This document shows, in pieces, positions 1-7,105 of a stretch of 45,044 nt of DNA. Numbering within the stretch: position 1 is the stretch's first letter; every line of letters begins with the position of its first letter. The notes under the pieces are model-generated. The model had not been told where the DNA came from and ran no database searches. It saw only the letters and a list, made by a program, of their open reading frames with translations. Origin of the DNA: Archaeoglobus sp. JdFR-27 (lineage in GTDB: Archaea > Halobacteriota > Archaeoglobi > Archaeoglobales > Archaeoglobaceae); assembly GCA_002011235.1 (NCBI GenBank), contig MTMO01000013.1, positions 1 through 45,044 of the forward strand. Direction: 5' to 3'. The translations under genes and the position numbers were made by a program.

Positions 1-108
1 AGACTAAACCCCAAATGTCTTGGGAGGGTACTTAATCTCCTGAACACAGGAATTCTAGATTCTACTGAGGCGGAGATAATAGAGATGAGTTACTACGATG
101 CAAAATAA
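1..108 (+). CDS. C-terminal end of an unidentified protein (partial)
   Basis: An open frame enters from the left edge and ends at a TAA at 106-108, giving the last 35 residues of a protein (ending MSYYDAK). The stretch has a plausible coding composition and a helical, leucine-rich character, but it is too short to assign a family. It converges on tbp, whose stop lies at 140, so the 3' ends of the two genes are about 30 bp apart. The rest of the gene lies outside the window, and I cannot exclude a chance open frame. Confidence 0.4.
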   Translation, partial: RLNPKCLGRVLNLLNTGILDSTEAEIIEMSYYDAK

Positions 109-139
109 ATGGAAAATCAAAATACTTTTTCCATCTCCG

Positions 140-679
140 TCAAAATCCATGACTAGCGAGCATTTCCTTAAATTCGTTTGCAGCTTTCTTTACATCAGCA
201 ATTTTTTTGCAGCCAACAATAACAATCCTCCCAGTGCCAAATACGAGCATAACTGCTCTTGGATCTCTAAGTCGGTAAACAAGGCCAGAGAACTGCTCAG
301 GTTCGTATTCACACTCCTCAAGAAGCAGTATTGCCAGTGCATTTAAATTCAATCCTCTCCCAACATCAGTATGTGCAACGATATTCTGAATTTCGTACCA
401 CTCGACTTCAGAGTCAATACCAGCCTCTCTTAAAACTTCTTCTAGCCTGTTCATCGCTCTTTTAACCTCTTCCATACTTTTAGCTCCTGTGCATACTATT
501 CTCCCTGAGCTGAAGATCAAAAATGTTGTCTTAGGTTCATTGAGTCTTAATGCTAGACCGGGAAATGCCTTGGGATTGTAATTCGACTCACTTGCCTTAA
601 AAGCTAATTCATTCAGCTTGAAATGCCTGTCCATTTTTCCAGCAGCAACGATGTTGACGATTTCAACCACAGTCTTCAT
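140..679 (-). CDS. tbp: TATA-box binding protein (TBP)
   Basis: General transcription factor that binds the TATA box and, with TFB, recruits archaeal RNA polymerase. The 179-residue product is the standard archaeal length and consists of the two imperfect direct repeats of the TBP saddle: residues about 1-90 (beginning VVEIVNIVAAG, with FPGLALRL and FSSGRIVCTG) and about 91-179 (EIQNIVAHTDVGRGLNLNAL, FSGLVYRL, FGTGRIVIVG). Paired FPGL/FSGL and SGRIV/TGRIV elements in each half are diagnostic. The acidic C-terminal tail seen in some TBPs is absent. Upstream on the minus strand is an AT-rich element (AAAAGCTTAA) about 20 bp from the ATG that could be its own TATA box. The gene is monocistronic in this window. 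Confidence 0.97.
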   Translation of the reverse strand: MKTVVEIVNIVAAGKMDRHFKLNELAFKASESNYNPKAFPGLALRLNEPKTTFLIFSSGRIVCTGAKSMEEVKRAMNRLEEVLREAGIDSEVEWYEIQNIVAHTDVGRGLNLNALAILLLEECEYEPEQFSGLVYRLRDPRAVMLVFGTGRIVIVGCKKIADVKKAANEFKEMLASHGF

Positions 680-1296
680 CCAATCTTTAGACGTTAAGCT
701 TTTCGGCTGTCTTTGAACCTTTGGCTTTACCTAAAAAAGCAGGCAAAATTGGTGCTGCCTGGACTGAAGCGCCTACTTCCGAATTTTTTCCCCTTCAAAC
801 AGTTTTAGGAGTTTAATTGTGGTATCTTCGTCCATACTGATATCGAATTTCTGTCCCTCTTTGATCATACTTGGAATTTCACGTCCACCTTGCCTATTAA
901 CTTTTATAGGTAGCTAATCTTTTCCCCTTTGTTATTTCTGGCCTCATGGGCAGAACGATCGTTTTGGTTATGCCAACCATTTTTTTGGTTATGATAACCG
1001 TTTGGATAACCTTTAATGCATTCTCAGCCATCCTTTCAGCTATTCACTCTATGACCATCCCCTTCTATTAATATACTCACTGCATGTTTATGCTTTTGCC
1101 GCTGTATCATGCTAGAGTTGCAGGGATAGTAGCGATAAGTTTCCTAAAAATTTCTGATTTACTTGATTGAGATATATAGATATCCTGATCAGCTCTATTG
1201 CCAGTATCATAAGCAGTATGTAAAGGATCCATTTTATAGTCTTTAGGAGCATCTGATCCCTTCTGATCCTTTTATCTTCATGTTACTTGCAAGAGA
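680..1296. other. 617-bp gap with only fragmentary coding signal
   Basis: No convincing full gene lies between tbp and the decayed gene at 1297. What is visible: an open minus-strand stretch ending at a TAG at 773-775 (C-terminal residues LLKLFEGEKIRK) with a TATAAAAG-like element near 901-908 but no good start codon; a 41-codon hydrophobic plus-strand frame at 946-1071; and a 46-codon membrane-peptide frame on the minus strand at 1112-1252 (listed separately). A 13-bp perfect palindrome GGTTATGATAACC sits at 987-999 and a 10-bp tandem duplication (TCTGATCC core) at 1252-1271. The mix of short hydrophobic pieces and simple repeats fits decayed or accessory DNA. Confidence 0.5.
1112..1252 (-). 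CDS. possible 46-residue single-pass membrane peptide
   Basis: A 46-codon frame with an ATG at 1252 encodes a short basic N-terminus (MLLKTIKW), one strongly hydrophobic segment at about residues 8-24 (ILYILLMILAIEL), then a polar amphipathic tail. No family is recognised. The layout resembles small archaeal membrane proteins, but the length is near what chance allows in AT-rich DNA. The only ribosome-binding hint is a purine-rich GGGATCAG just before the ATG, which is part of a 10-bp duplication. It diverges from the decayed gene at 1297, whose start is 44 bp away. Confidence 0.3.
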   Translation of the reverse strand: MLLKTIKWILYILLMILAIELIRISIYLNQVNQKFLGNLSLLSLQL

Positions 1297-1987
1297 ATGA
1301 GAGGGAGTTTCGTTAACATCTCTGGAGAGCTCTCACGATCTGGTTTTACTGGTTTGGCTGAGGTTTCTTACAAACTCGATGGGATCTCAAAAGCTAAGAT
1401 CGTTTTTATTAAGGGGAGAATTGTTGATTGCAAGATCACCAAACTAATAAGTAAAACAGAAATTAACGGAGATCATGCTATAAATGAATTATTAAAAGTA
1501 GATAAATGTGTTGTAGACCTATATACCATTAATGAAAGCTCTGTCGATGATTTTGGGTTGAATGAAGTTTATTTAAAAGATTTGAAAGATAATCCTTTTG
1601 CTGGCCGAAGAAAATTCTATTGAAATTGAAGTGGATAGAGAAGAGATTTTGAAGAAATACAAGATAAAAGAACCTTCTGAGGAAGAGATAGAAGCGATAA
1701 TACTGAGAGCAATTGAGGACGAATTTGAAAGATTATAATTTGATGAGCTGGGCCAAGTAAAGAAGGAGCTTAAAGCCATTGCAAGAAAATATCTCAGAAA
1801 GTTAGCAGAGAAAATTGAGAATTCGATAGATCAATCGACAGTTCCGGAAGAACTCTTTAATTTGGTGAACGACATCAAGAAATCAAAATCTTTGCTGATG
1901 TTTGTTCAAAAAGAGAAGTAGAATAAGTTGATTGAGGAGATGAACTCTGTGCTGAAAGTTAAAAATGTTGAAAAGGTCAACAGCTGA
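1297..1987 (+). pseudogene. decayed DUF2226-like archaeal protein (frameshift plus two in-frame stops)
   Basis: The intact N-terminal part (1297 to about 1600, beginning MRGSFVNISGEL) looks like the archaeal DUF2226 family: an N-terminal beta-rich 'G-x-I-V-D' domain and a GDHAINELLKV segment. The frame then stops at 1621-1623 after an abrupt change of composition (GRRKFY). The +1 frame from about 1600 continues the same kind of sequence (AEENSIEIEVDREEILKKY, then a charged helical region) through an in-frame TAA at 1736-1738 and an in-frame TAG at 1919-1921, to a final TGA at 1985-1987. Reading through these gives a helical C-terminal part with KELKAIARKYLRKLAEKIE. One frameshift and two nonsense codons make this a pseudogene. 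The family name is from memory; the decay is directly visible. Confidence 0.7.
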
Positions 1988-2016
1988 TTATTTGATTAAC
2001 AGAACTTAGACAGATA

Positions 2017-2211
2017 TTACTCATTTTTCTTTTTCTTTGACTTCAGATTCTTCTTAATTTCAAAATCCCAGCTTCTTCTTGAATGCTCCTTACCAAGAGA
2101 CCTTCTGTAATCAGCCTTAAGTTGTGATAAGGCCATCTGGATCATAAGCTCGTCAGAATTCTCGGGTACTTCCTTTCCTGGAAACTTTCTTTTCCCCTCA
2201 TCGTCACTCAT
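2017..2211 (-). CDS. small charged hypothetical protein (64 aa)
   Basis: A 64-residue hydrophilic protein with an acidic N-terminus (MSDDEGKRKF), a central helix (ELMIQMALSQLKADYRRSL) and a lysine-rich tail (KSKKKKNE). No domain is recognised. It has an upstream AT-rich element (AAAATTAATATC on the minus strand, roughly 45 bp before the ATG) and a purine-rich GGTAGAGAG before the start, which favours a real gene. It converges on the pseudogene ending at 1987. The basic tail could bind nucleic acid, but that is inference. It might also be a chance frame. Confidence 0.5.
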   Translation of the reverse strand: MSDDEGKRKFPGKEVPENSDELMIQMALSQLKADYRRSLGKEHSRRSWDFEIKKNLKSKKKKNE

Positions 2212-2351
2212 TTTAGATTCTCTCTACCTATGAAGATATTAATTTTGCCAAAAGTAGTTCGATAAGTTCTGAAGAACAATTAAAAAAGAATAGCTAAATA
2301 GCTAAAAGATGAAAAATAAAAAATTTAAAGTGGAGGTTCATTTAAACGATC

Positions 2352-2900
2352 ATGGTGAACAAAGAGCAGAATGTCAAAAAAGATCCATCCTTCAAATTCA
2401 AAGAAGTAGTTAGGGGAAAAGCTTGGAAATTCGGGGATGATATCTCAACAGACCATATTATACCCGGTAGGTATTATCATCTCAGAAGTAACCTTCAAGA
2501 ACTTGCAAAACATATTATGGAGGATGCAGATCTGGATTTTGTAAAAAAGATGAATTCTGGAGACTTTATAGTGGCGGGTTATAATTTTGGGATGGGGAGT
2601 AGCAGAGAGCATGCCCCTCTTGTTATAAAAATAGCCGATGTGTCAGCAGTCATAGCAAAATCCTTTGCAAGAATCTTTTACAGGAATTCCATCAACGTTG
2701 GCCTCCCACTTCTGATAGCAAATACCGACGATATAGAGTCAGGTGATGAGCTTGAGGTTGATTTCAAGGAGGGATTAATAAAAAATTTAACTAGAGGAAA
2801 AGTAATTCAAGCCAAACCTTTGCCAGAATTCATGCTGAAAATAATTGAGGCTGGAGGGCTTGTTGCGTATATTAAGGAAAAGGGTAATCTCGTAATTTAA
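2352..2900 (+). CDS. leuD: 3-isopropylmalate dehydratase small subunit (LeuD/HacB family)
   Basis: Swivelling small subunit of the aconitase-family isopropylmalate isomerase. Together with a large [4Fe-4S] subunit (not in this window) it interconverts 2- and 3-isopropylmalate in leucine synthesis; the homoaconitase small subunit belongs to the same family. Seen: GDDISTDHIIPGRYYHLR (residues about 28-45, containing the substrate-specificity loop), the GSSREHAP phosphate/carboxylate-binding motif at 82-89 and AKSFARIFYRNSINVGLPLL. At 182 residues it is about 20 longer than typical, the extra being a polar N-terminus before RGKAWKFGDD. No alternative ATG/GTG start lies nearer that point, so the ATG at 2352 is kept; a GGAGGT lies about 15 bp upstream. 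The next gene begins within 14 bp of its stop. Confidence 0.9.
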   Translation: MVNKEQNVKKDPSFKFKEVVRGKAWKFGDDISTDHIIPGRYYHLRSNLQELAKHIMEDADLDFVKKMNSGDFIVAGYNFGMGSSREHAPLVIKIADVSAVIAKSFARIFYRNSINVGLPLLIANTDDIESGDELEVDFKEGLIKNLTRGKVIQAKPLPEFMLKIIEAGGLVAYIKEKGNLVI

Positions 2901-2913
2901 GTTGAGTGATTCG

Positions 2914-3846
2914 ATGGATCTCATTAGATATTTAAAGAGAAAAAAGCCTAAAAAGGCTCTCGTTTTTGGTATGGGTGGAGGTGGCGATATTGTTGCCACT
3001 GTTCCTACCTCATCTTTTCTGAAAGAGTTTGGATATGATGTAATCCATGGAAGTATAGTGTGGGACAGATATATAATTGATCCAAAACCCGGACCCAGGG
3101 CTGTTGAGGAACTAGAGAGTTGTGAAATTGTGAACGAAACTGTTGCGATAGCCTATCCAGAAACCAATGTTGATGGGCTTAAACTAACGGTTTCAAAGGC
3201 AGCAAAGCACTTTGGAAAGGTTGTATGTTTGGATATTACCAAAGGCTCAAAGAAACTCGCTGATGGGCTAAAGGATTTCATGAAAAAATATGAGATACCA
3301 GTTGTGATAGCGATAGATAGCGGAGGAGACGTCCTTGCATTTGGATTTGAATCAGGTTTAAGGAGCCCTCTCGCAGATTCTACTTCTCTCGCAGCAATTT
3401 CTGAAATAAAAGACTCTATCGTTGGTGTTTTTGGTTTCGGGAGTGATGGTGAACTCAGAATAGAAGAACTCCTTGAAAGAATTGCATTTCAGATGAAAAA
3501 AGAGGGCTTTTTAGGATGTATTTCGATGGATTATGAAGATTTCAGGCTGATGGAGAAACTTACGAAGGATATAGCTACAGAAGCCAGTTCAATCCCGCTT
3601 AAAGCATTCAAAGGTGAATTGGGTCTTGAAAAAATTAGGCTGGGTAGGACAGTTCCAGTTTCGCCTCTCTCTATTCTTACATTCTATTTCAAAGCCTCAA
3701 AGCTTTGCGAGAGCAATGAACTTGCAAAAAAGATAATCGAGGCAGAAGGGATCGATGATGCAAGGAAGATTTTGAACTCATTGGGAATCTTTACTGAAAT
3801 GGATTACGAATTTCTAGTTGAGAAAAAAGAGATTCGATGGGATTGA
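2914..3846 (+). CDS. DUF1152 family protein
   Basis: Archaeal protein of about 310 residues with a nucleotide-binding-like opening (KALVFGMGGGGDIVATVPTSSF) and an IAIDSGGDVLAFGFESG segment that marks the DUF1152 family, found widely in Euryarchaeota and some bacteria. Function is unknown; the glycine-rich loops suggest a Rossmann-type fold. The frame is open from a TTG at 2902, one base after the leuD stop, but the ATG at 2914 preceded by GAGTGAT is a more likely start. It is probably cotranscribed with leuD. No membrane segment is present. Family assignment is fairly secure; the role is not known. Confidence 0.85.
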   Translation: MDLIRYLKRKKPKKALVFGMGGGGDIVATVPTSSFLKEFGYDVIHGSIVWDRYIIDPKPGPRAVEELESCEIVNETVAIAYPETNVDGLKLTVSKAAKHFGKVVCLDITKGSKKLADGLKDFMKKYEIPVVIAIDSGGDVLAFGFESGLRSPLADSTSLAAISEIKDSIVGVFGFGSDGELRIEELLERIAFQMKKEGFLGCISMDYEDFRLMEKLTKDIATEASSIPLKAFKGELGLEKIRLGRTVPVSPLSILTFYFKASKLCESNELAKKIIEAEGIDDARKILNSLGIFTEMDYEFLVEKKEIRWD

Positions 3847-3858
3847 AAAATAATAAAG

Positions 3859-4401
3859 TTACCAGTTTTTCAAAAGTTTTTTAAGATCTTCTCCTGAAAT
3901 TTCTGATTTTTCTTCCTCTTCCTCCATCTCATCAACCTCTTCAATGACCATTCTCGGCTGATAGCCTAGCTTGTCACCATACAGCTCGAATACATATTTA
4001 GCGGCTAATTTTGCGATTTCATGGACGTTTAGTCTTACGTTTTCCATTCCTTCAACTTCAACCCCCTTTCTCACAAGCTTTCTCTTGTCATGGAAGTGGA
4101 GGCAGAAAAGGCATTTGAAGGGTGAGAGTGGCTCGGGCTTCTTTTCCTCAAAAATATCGTCGAGCACTTCAAGAGCACAATGTGCCCCATCACTGTATTT
4201 ACAGTAGAGCTTTCTCTCATTTGCTATTTTCATAGCTGTGTTGACAAATTCATGGGTCTCTGGTGATGATTTTTTCTTTTTCTTAAGGAAATACCACTCT
4301 ATGAGGGCATGAACGAATTCGGAAGGGGAAACACCTGCCTCTTCACATTTCTTGTATAACTTCCCCTCAATATCTGGGGGAATATCAATAATTATTCTCA
4401 T
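3859..4401 (-). CDS. ribbon-helix-helix protein with Cys/His centre, next to an actin-like ATPase
   Basis: 180 residues. The first 40 or so (MRIIIDIPPDIEGKLYKKCE, then SPSEFVHALIEWYF) fit a ribbon-helix-helix DNA-binding domain: one beta strand, two helices. The middle carries Cys67, Cys75, Cys97, Cys100 and His102/His104 (CLFCLHFH), a possible metal site. The C-terminus is a strongly acidic run (residues 155-165) followed by a short helix (EDLKKLLKNW). It lies downstream of the actin-like gene at 4467 on the same strand, the gene order of plasmid parM-parR cassettes, in which ParR is an RHH protein. It has its own upstream TATA-like element flanked by two TATCATAT copies. A ParR-like role is inference; a simple autoregulator is the alternative. 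Confidence 0.75.
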   Translation of the reverse strand: MRIIIDIPPDIEGKLYKKCEEAGVSPSEFVHALIEWYFLKKKKKSSPETHEFVNTAMKIANERKLYCKYSDGAHCALEVLDDIFEEKKPEPLSPFKCLFCLHFHDKRKLVRKGVEVEGMENVRLNVHEIAKLAAKYVFELYGDKLGYQPRMVIEEVDEMEEEEEKSEISGEDLKKLLKNW

Positions 4402-4423
4402 CTACTTTAAAATGTGTTTTAAA

Positions 4424-4448
4424 TATCATATAAAGTTTATTATCATAT
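4424..4448 (-). promoter_or_regulatory. promoter region of the RHH gene with two TATCATAT copies 17 bp apart
   Basis: In the 65-bp gap between the actin-like gene and the RHH gene, the exact octamer TATCATAT occurs at 4424-4431 and again at 4441-4448. Between them, on the minus strand, lies CTTTATATG, a plausible TATA box about 28 bp upstream of the RHH start. RHH proteins commonly bind short direct repeats overlapping their own promoter, so this is a candidate operator. The spacing is directly visible; binding is inference. Confidence 0.4.
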
Positions 4449-4466
4449 CATCATGAGGTGGTGTTT

Positions 4467-5492
4467 CTACTTCCTCCCTTTCTTTTTCTCTTCAGTCTTT
4501 TTTATTTCCTTTTTCTCCACCTTCTCTTTCTCTGCTTTCTTTACATCCTCAGATTCAGGTTTCTTCTCGATTTCTCCTGAAAAAATCTTTGCAAGCACGT
4601 AATACCCCTTTGCATTTGCCTTTAAAGGATCATCAGGCATTATTATCTTTCCGACATCTTCAAACCTTTTCTGGAATTCCTCATAAACATTCGGCAGAGC
4701 TGCTCCACCACCAGTTAGAACTATCTTGTCGACGATAGAGGTAGAAAGCCCCTCCATTAGCATCTTGGCTCTGTTTGAGATTCTTTCAACCCATGACACC
4801 ATTAGTGAGTTGTAATCATCGATGATTGTTTCATGCTTCACAGAGATTCTTCTGCCACTCCTTATTCTTCCAATCTCGTAACCCTCTTTGGTGAGAAGAT
4901 TTGTCATTTCTTCTGGAGTGAGACTTATTCCGGCCTTGTTTCTGATTGTAACTTCGAAATTCTCATACAGCCTGTCGACACCCATCAACATAGTGTCTCC
5001 TTTCAGATACTCCATGTGACTAATGACAACGAGATCTGTTGTTCCGAATCCGATGTCAATGCAGACTCCAGTTTCAACTCCCATATGGGCAAGTGTTCCA
5101 ACAGGTTCAGGGAAAAGGATCACTTTAGCGTTAAGCTCAGTTTCAAGATTCTTTGTTAGTTCTTCCCTTTCCTGTCGGGATGATTTTACAGGCAATCCTG
5201 TACCAATCACTGGTTCACTAACGTTTAATGACGAAAGAGCATATTTTGCGAGCTCCAGGTATGACTTATGCATCAGTCTGCCCTCATGAAGTGGTCTCAG
5301 AACCTCTACGTTCTCAATATTCTGAACGATGTCAAGAGCTTCCTGACCAATGTATACATCTTTGTGGCTCTTCTTTAGACTCCAATCCTTCTCTTCTCCA
5401 AATACAACAACGCTCGGAAATAACAGCACTTCCTTTCCATCAGCAGTGGTTTTAGTGTAATTGGTGCCGATATCCAATCCAACTGGTTTCAT
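4467..5492 (-). CDS. actin-like ATPase (ParM / Ta0583-like)
   Basis: 341 residues with the actin/Hsp70 ATPase motifs in order: phosphate-1 GLDIGTNYTKT (5-15), phosphate-2 CIDIGFGTTDL (144-154) and adenosine motif VLTGGGAALPN (258-268). Size and spacing match the ParM-like archaeal actins such as Thermoplasma Ta0583, rather than MreB or Hsp70. The last 30 or so residues are a Lys/Glu-rich tail after the fold. Such proteins polymerise into filaments; plasmid relatives push DNA apart. A TTTATAAG box about 22 bp before the ATG (near 5515-5523) predicts a leaderless transcript. The RHH gene follows 65 bp downstream. The cellular role of chromosomal archaeal ParM-like proteins is not established; the family call is firm. 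Confidence 0.9.
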   Translation of the reverse strand: MKPVGLDIGTNYTKTTADGKEVLLFPSVVVFGEEKDWSLKKSHKDVYIGQEALDIVQNIENVEVLRPLHEGRLMHKSYLELAKYALSSLNVSEPVIGTGLPVKSSRQEREELTKNLETELNAKVILFPEPVGTLAHMGVETGVCIDIGFGTTDLVVISHMEYLKGDTMLMGVDRLYENFEVTIRNKAGISLTPEEMTNLLTKEGYEIGRIRSGRRISVKHETIIDDYNSLMVSWVERISNRAKMLMEGLSTSIVDKIVLTGGGAALPNVYEEFQKRFEDVGKIIMPDDPLKANAKGYYVLAKIFSGEIEKKPESEDVKKAEKEKVEKKEIKKTEEKKKGRK

Positions 5493-5561
5493 GCTTCAAG
5501 TAAAACTACCATCTCTTATAAATTTTTTTATTCAATCTTGTTTTTATAACTAAAACGCTTC

Positions 5562-6425
5562 CTAATTCTTAAATGTTCCATCTGTAATTTTTAATTTTCC
5601 ACTTGTCTCTGAACAAACATGAATTGACACAAAATCAACTTCTGGAATTTTATCTTTTATCTTTGATGAAATTTGAATGGTTAATTCATCCGCCTCTTTT
5701 ACACTCATGCTTCCATCAACCGTTACATGCATGTCAAGATGAACCTTATTTCTACCAATGTAAATGGCCGAAACATCATGTACATCGTGTATTTCACTAA
5801 AACTTGTCATTACGTTTTTTAATTTGGAATAGAATCCTTCATCGGGGCTTTTTCCAAGCAATATGCTTGCATTTTCTTTGTAAAGCTTTAGGGCATTTGA
5901 CGCTATGATAATCCCTATCAAGATCGTAAAAAATCCATCAGCAACAGGATAGAGTCTAGAAAGGACTACTCCCAAGATTGCAGCGGATGTGGAGAGGGTG
6001 TCATTGAGAAGTTCAGTTTTTATTGCTTTGGAAAGAACATCCTTTTCTTTTGATACTCTGTAAAATGACAGGAATAAGAGTGTTAAGGTTAGAAAAAGAA
6101 CCCCAATCGCAATCTCAGGATAAAAGAACTCTCTTGGTTTGAGTATTCTCCCAACTCCTTCTCTGAAAAGTTCAAAAGATACTATCGTTATGAATGCAAT
6201 TGAAACAGTAAGGGATCCGATATTTTCAGCTAGCCCATGTCCATAGGGATGATGTTCATCAGGAGGTTTAAGAGATATGCTCCGAGATTTTTTTAGGACA
6301 GAGAGGATTATCAGATCGATGACGCCATGGAAAAACTCTGCCAGCATTACGAGATAACCCGTAGCGAGATAAGCTCCAAATCTGAGAACTCCTATGATTA
6401 TATAAACAAAAAAATACAGATGCAT
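5562..6425 (-). CDS. cation diffusion facilitator (CDF) family transporter
   Basis: Membrane metal-cation/proton antiporter family. Several hydrophobic segments precede a C-terminal soluble domain (from about KLKNVMTSFSEIHDVHDVSA) with a HLDMHVTVD strand, as in CDF ferredoxin-like cytoplasmic domains. HHPYGHGLAENIG after TM2 and VADGFFTILIGIIIA in TM6 are family signatures. The TM2 metal site reads H-x3-D (FFHGVID) and the TM5 position reads E-x3-D (ELLND), so one ligand differs from the common H/D pairs. The frame is open from 6503, but the extra N-terminus is phenylalanine-rich and AT-driven; the ATG at 6425 (MHLYFFVYIIIG) places TM1 where expected. Substrate cannot be told from sequence. 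Confidence 0.85.
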   Translation of the reverse strand: MHLYFFVYIIIGVLRFGAYLATGYLVMLAEFFHGVIDLIILSVLKKSRSISLKPPDEHHPYGHGLAENIGSLTVSIAFITIVSFELFREGVGRILKPREFFYPEIAIGVLFLTLTLLFLSFYRVSKEKDVLSKAIKTELLNDTLSTSAAILGVVLSRLYPVADGFFTILIGIIIASNALKLYKENASILLGKSPDEGFYSKLKNVMTSFSEIHDVHDVSAIYIGRNKVHLDMHVTVDGSMSVKEADELTIQISSKIKDKIPEVDFVSIHVCSETSGKLKITDGTFKN

Positions 6426-6550
6426 AAAGATGGTTGTCTTATCCTCATAAAAAAAAATTTCGCTGAAAAATTGAAAAATTAAAAATTGAGAATTCAAAAC
6501 CACTCAAAAAACCATAAACCTTTATTAGCAATTGAATTGACCCGAATTTA

Positions 6551-7105
6551 ATGTCACCTAGCAAATCCAATCTAAAGTTCAAGAGCATTCCAGATACAAA
6601 TTCAAACATCCTAGAAAAAATAAAATGGGCTGAAGATATTTTTCGTAACCAATACTTTAAAGGCAATCTTTTAGATAATGAAATTAAATCGTTGGTGTCT
6701 GAACTTGATTTAGCTGTGAATGAATGCTTAAAAGTCATGAAAGAGAAGGGTGTAACTTCGCTGTGTTCTGGATGTGGCGAGTCAAGCTGTTGTGGTGAAG
6801 GGATTGAAGATAAATTTGATGCGGTAACACTCTTGATAAATCTGCTGCTGGGAGTGAAGCTACCAGAGCGAAGAGAGATTGAAGGTGGTTGCTTCTTTTT
6901 AAAAAGAGACGGTTGCTCGTTGAGAGTTAGAGAAGTTATCTGTTTAAACTATTTCTGTGAAGAGATCTATAAGAGACTAGAATTTCAAAATTTGATTGCA
7001 GTTCAAAAAACCTGCGGCAAAGAGATGGATATTCTTTTTACCCTCAGTGAGCGTATAAAGAAAAAGATCTTTAATCTCGGTTGGATGAAAAATGAGTCTA
7101 GATAA
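6551..7105 (+). CDS. Cys-rich protein resembling the YkgJ/CxxCxxCC family
   Basis: 184 residues. A helical N-terminal part (about 1-65) is followed by a cysteine cluster: C72-x2-C75-x4-C80-C81, then C114, C122, C131 and C136, plus C155. The arrangement GGCFFLKRDGCSLRVREVICLNYFC resembles the '..CPFL..G.CSIY..RP..CR' half of YkgJ-type (CxxCxxCC, UPF0153) proteins, which bind zinc or possibly iron-sulfur. The match is partial: the first half is C-x2-C-x4-CC, not C-x2-C-x2-CC. A TTTATTA element about 25 bp upstream suggests leaderless transcription. The ATG of the next gene overlaps its end by 14 bp, so the two are translationally linked. The biochemical role is unknown. Confidence 0.7.
   Translation: MSPSKSNLKFKSIPDTNSNILEKIKWAEDIFRNQYFKGNLLDNEIKSLVSELDLAVNECLKVMKEKGVTSLCSGCGESSCCGEGIEDKFDAVTLLINLLLGVKLPERREIEGGCFFLKRDGCSLRVREVICLNYFCEEIYKRLEFQNLIAVQKTCGKEMDILFTLSERIKKKIFNLGWMKNESR

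Noticed and set aside
987-999. Perfect palindrome GGTTATGATAACC as a regulator site
   Set aside because: It sits in a gap without a clear adjacent promoter or regulated gene, so no function can be assigned.
946-1071. 41-codon hydrophobic plus-strand frame
   Set aside because: AT-rich DNA readily yields short hydrophobic frames; no start signal, and it overlaps repeats and a palindrome. Mentioned only as part of the gap.
4833-5455. Plus-strand open frames over the actin-like gene
   Set aside because: They lie opposite a gene with full actin-fold motifs and have serine/cysteine-rich antisense composition; shadows.
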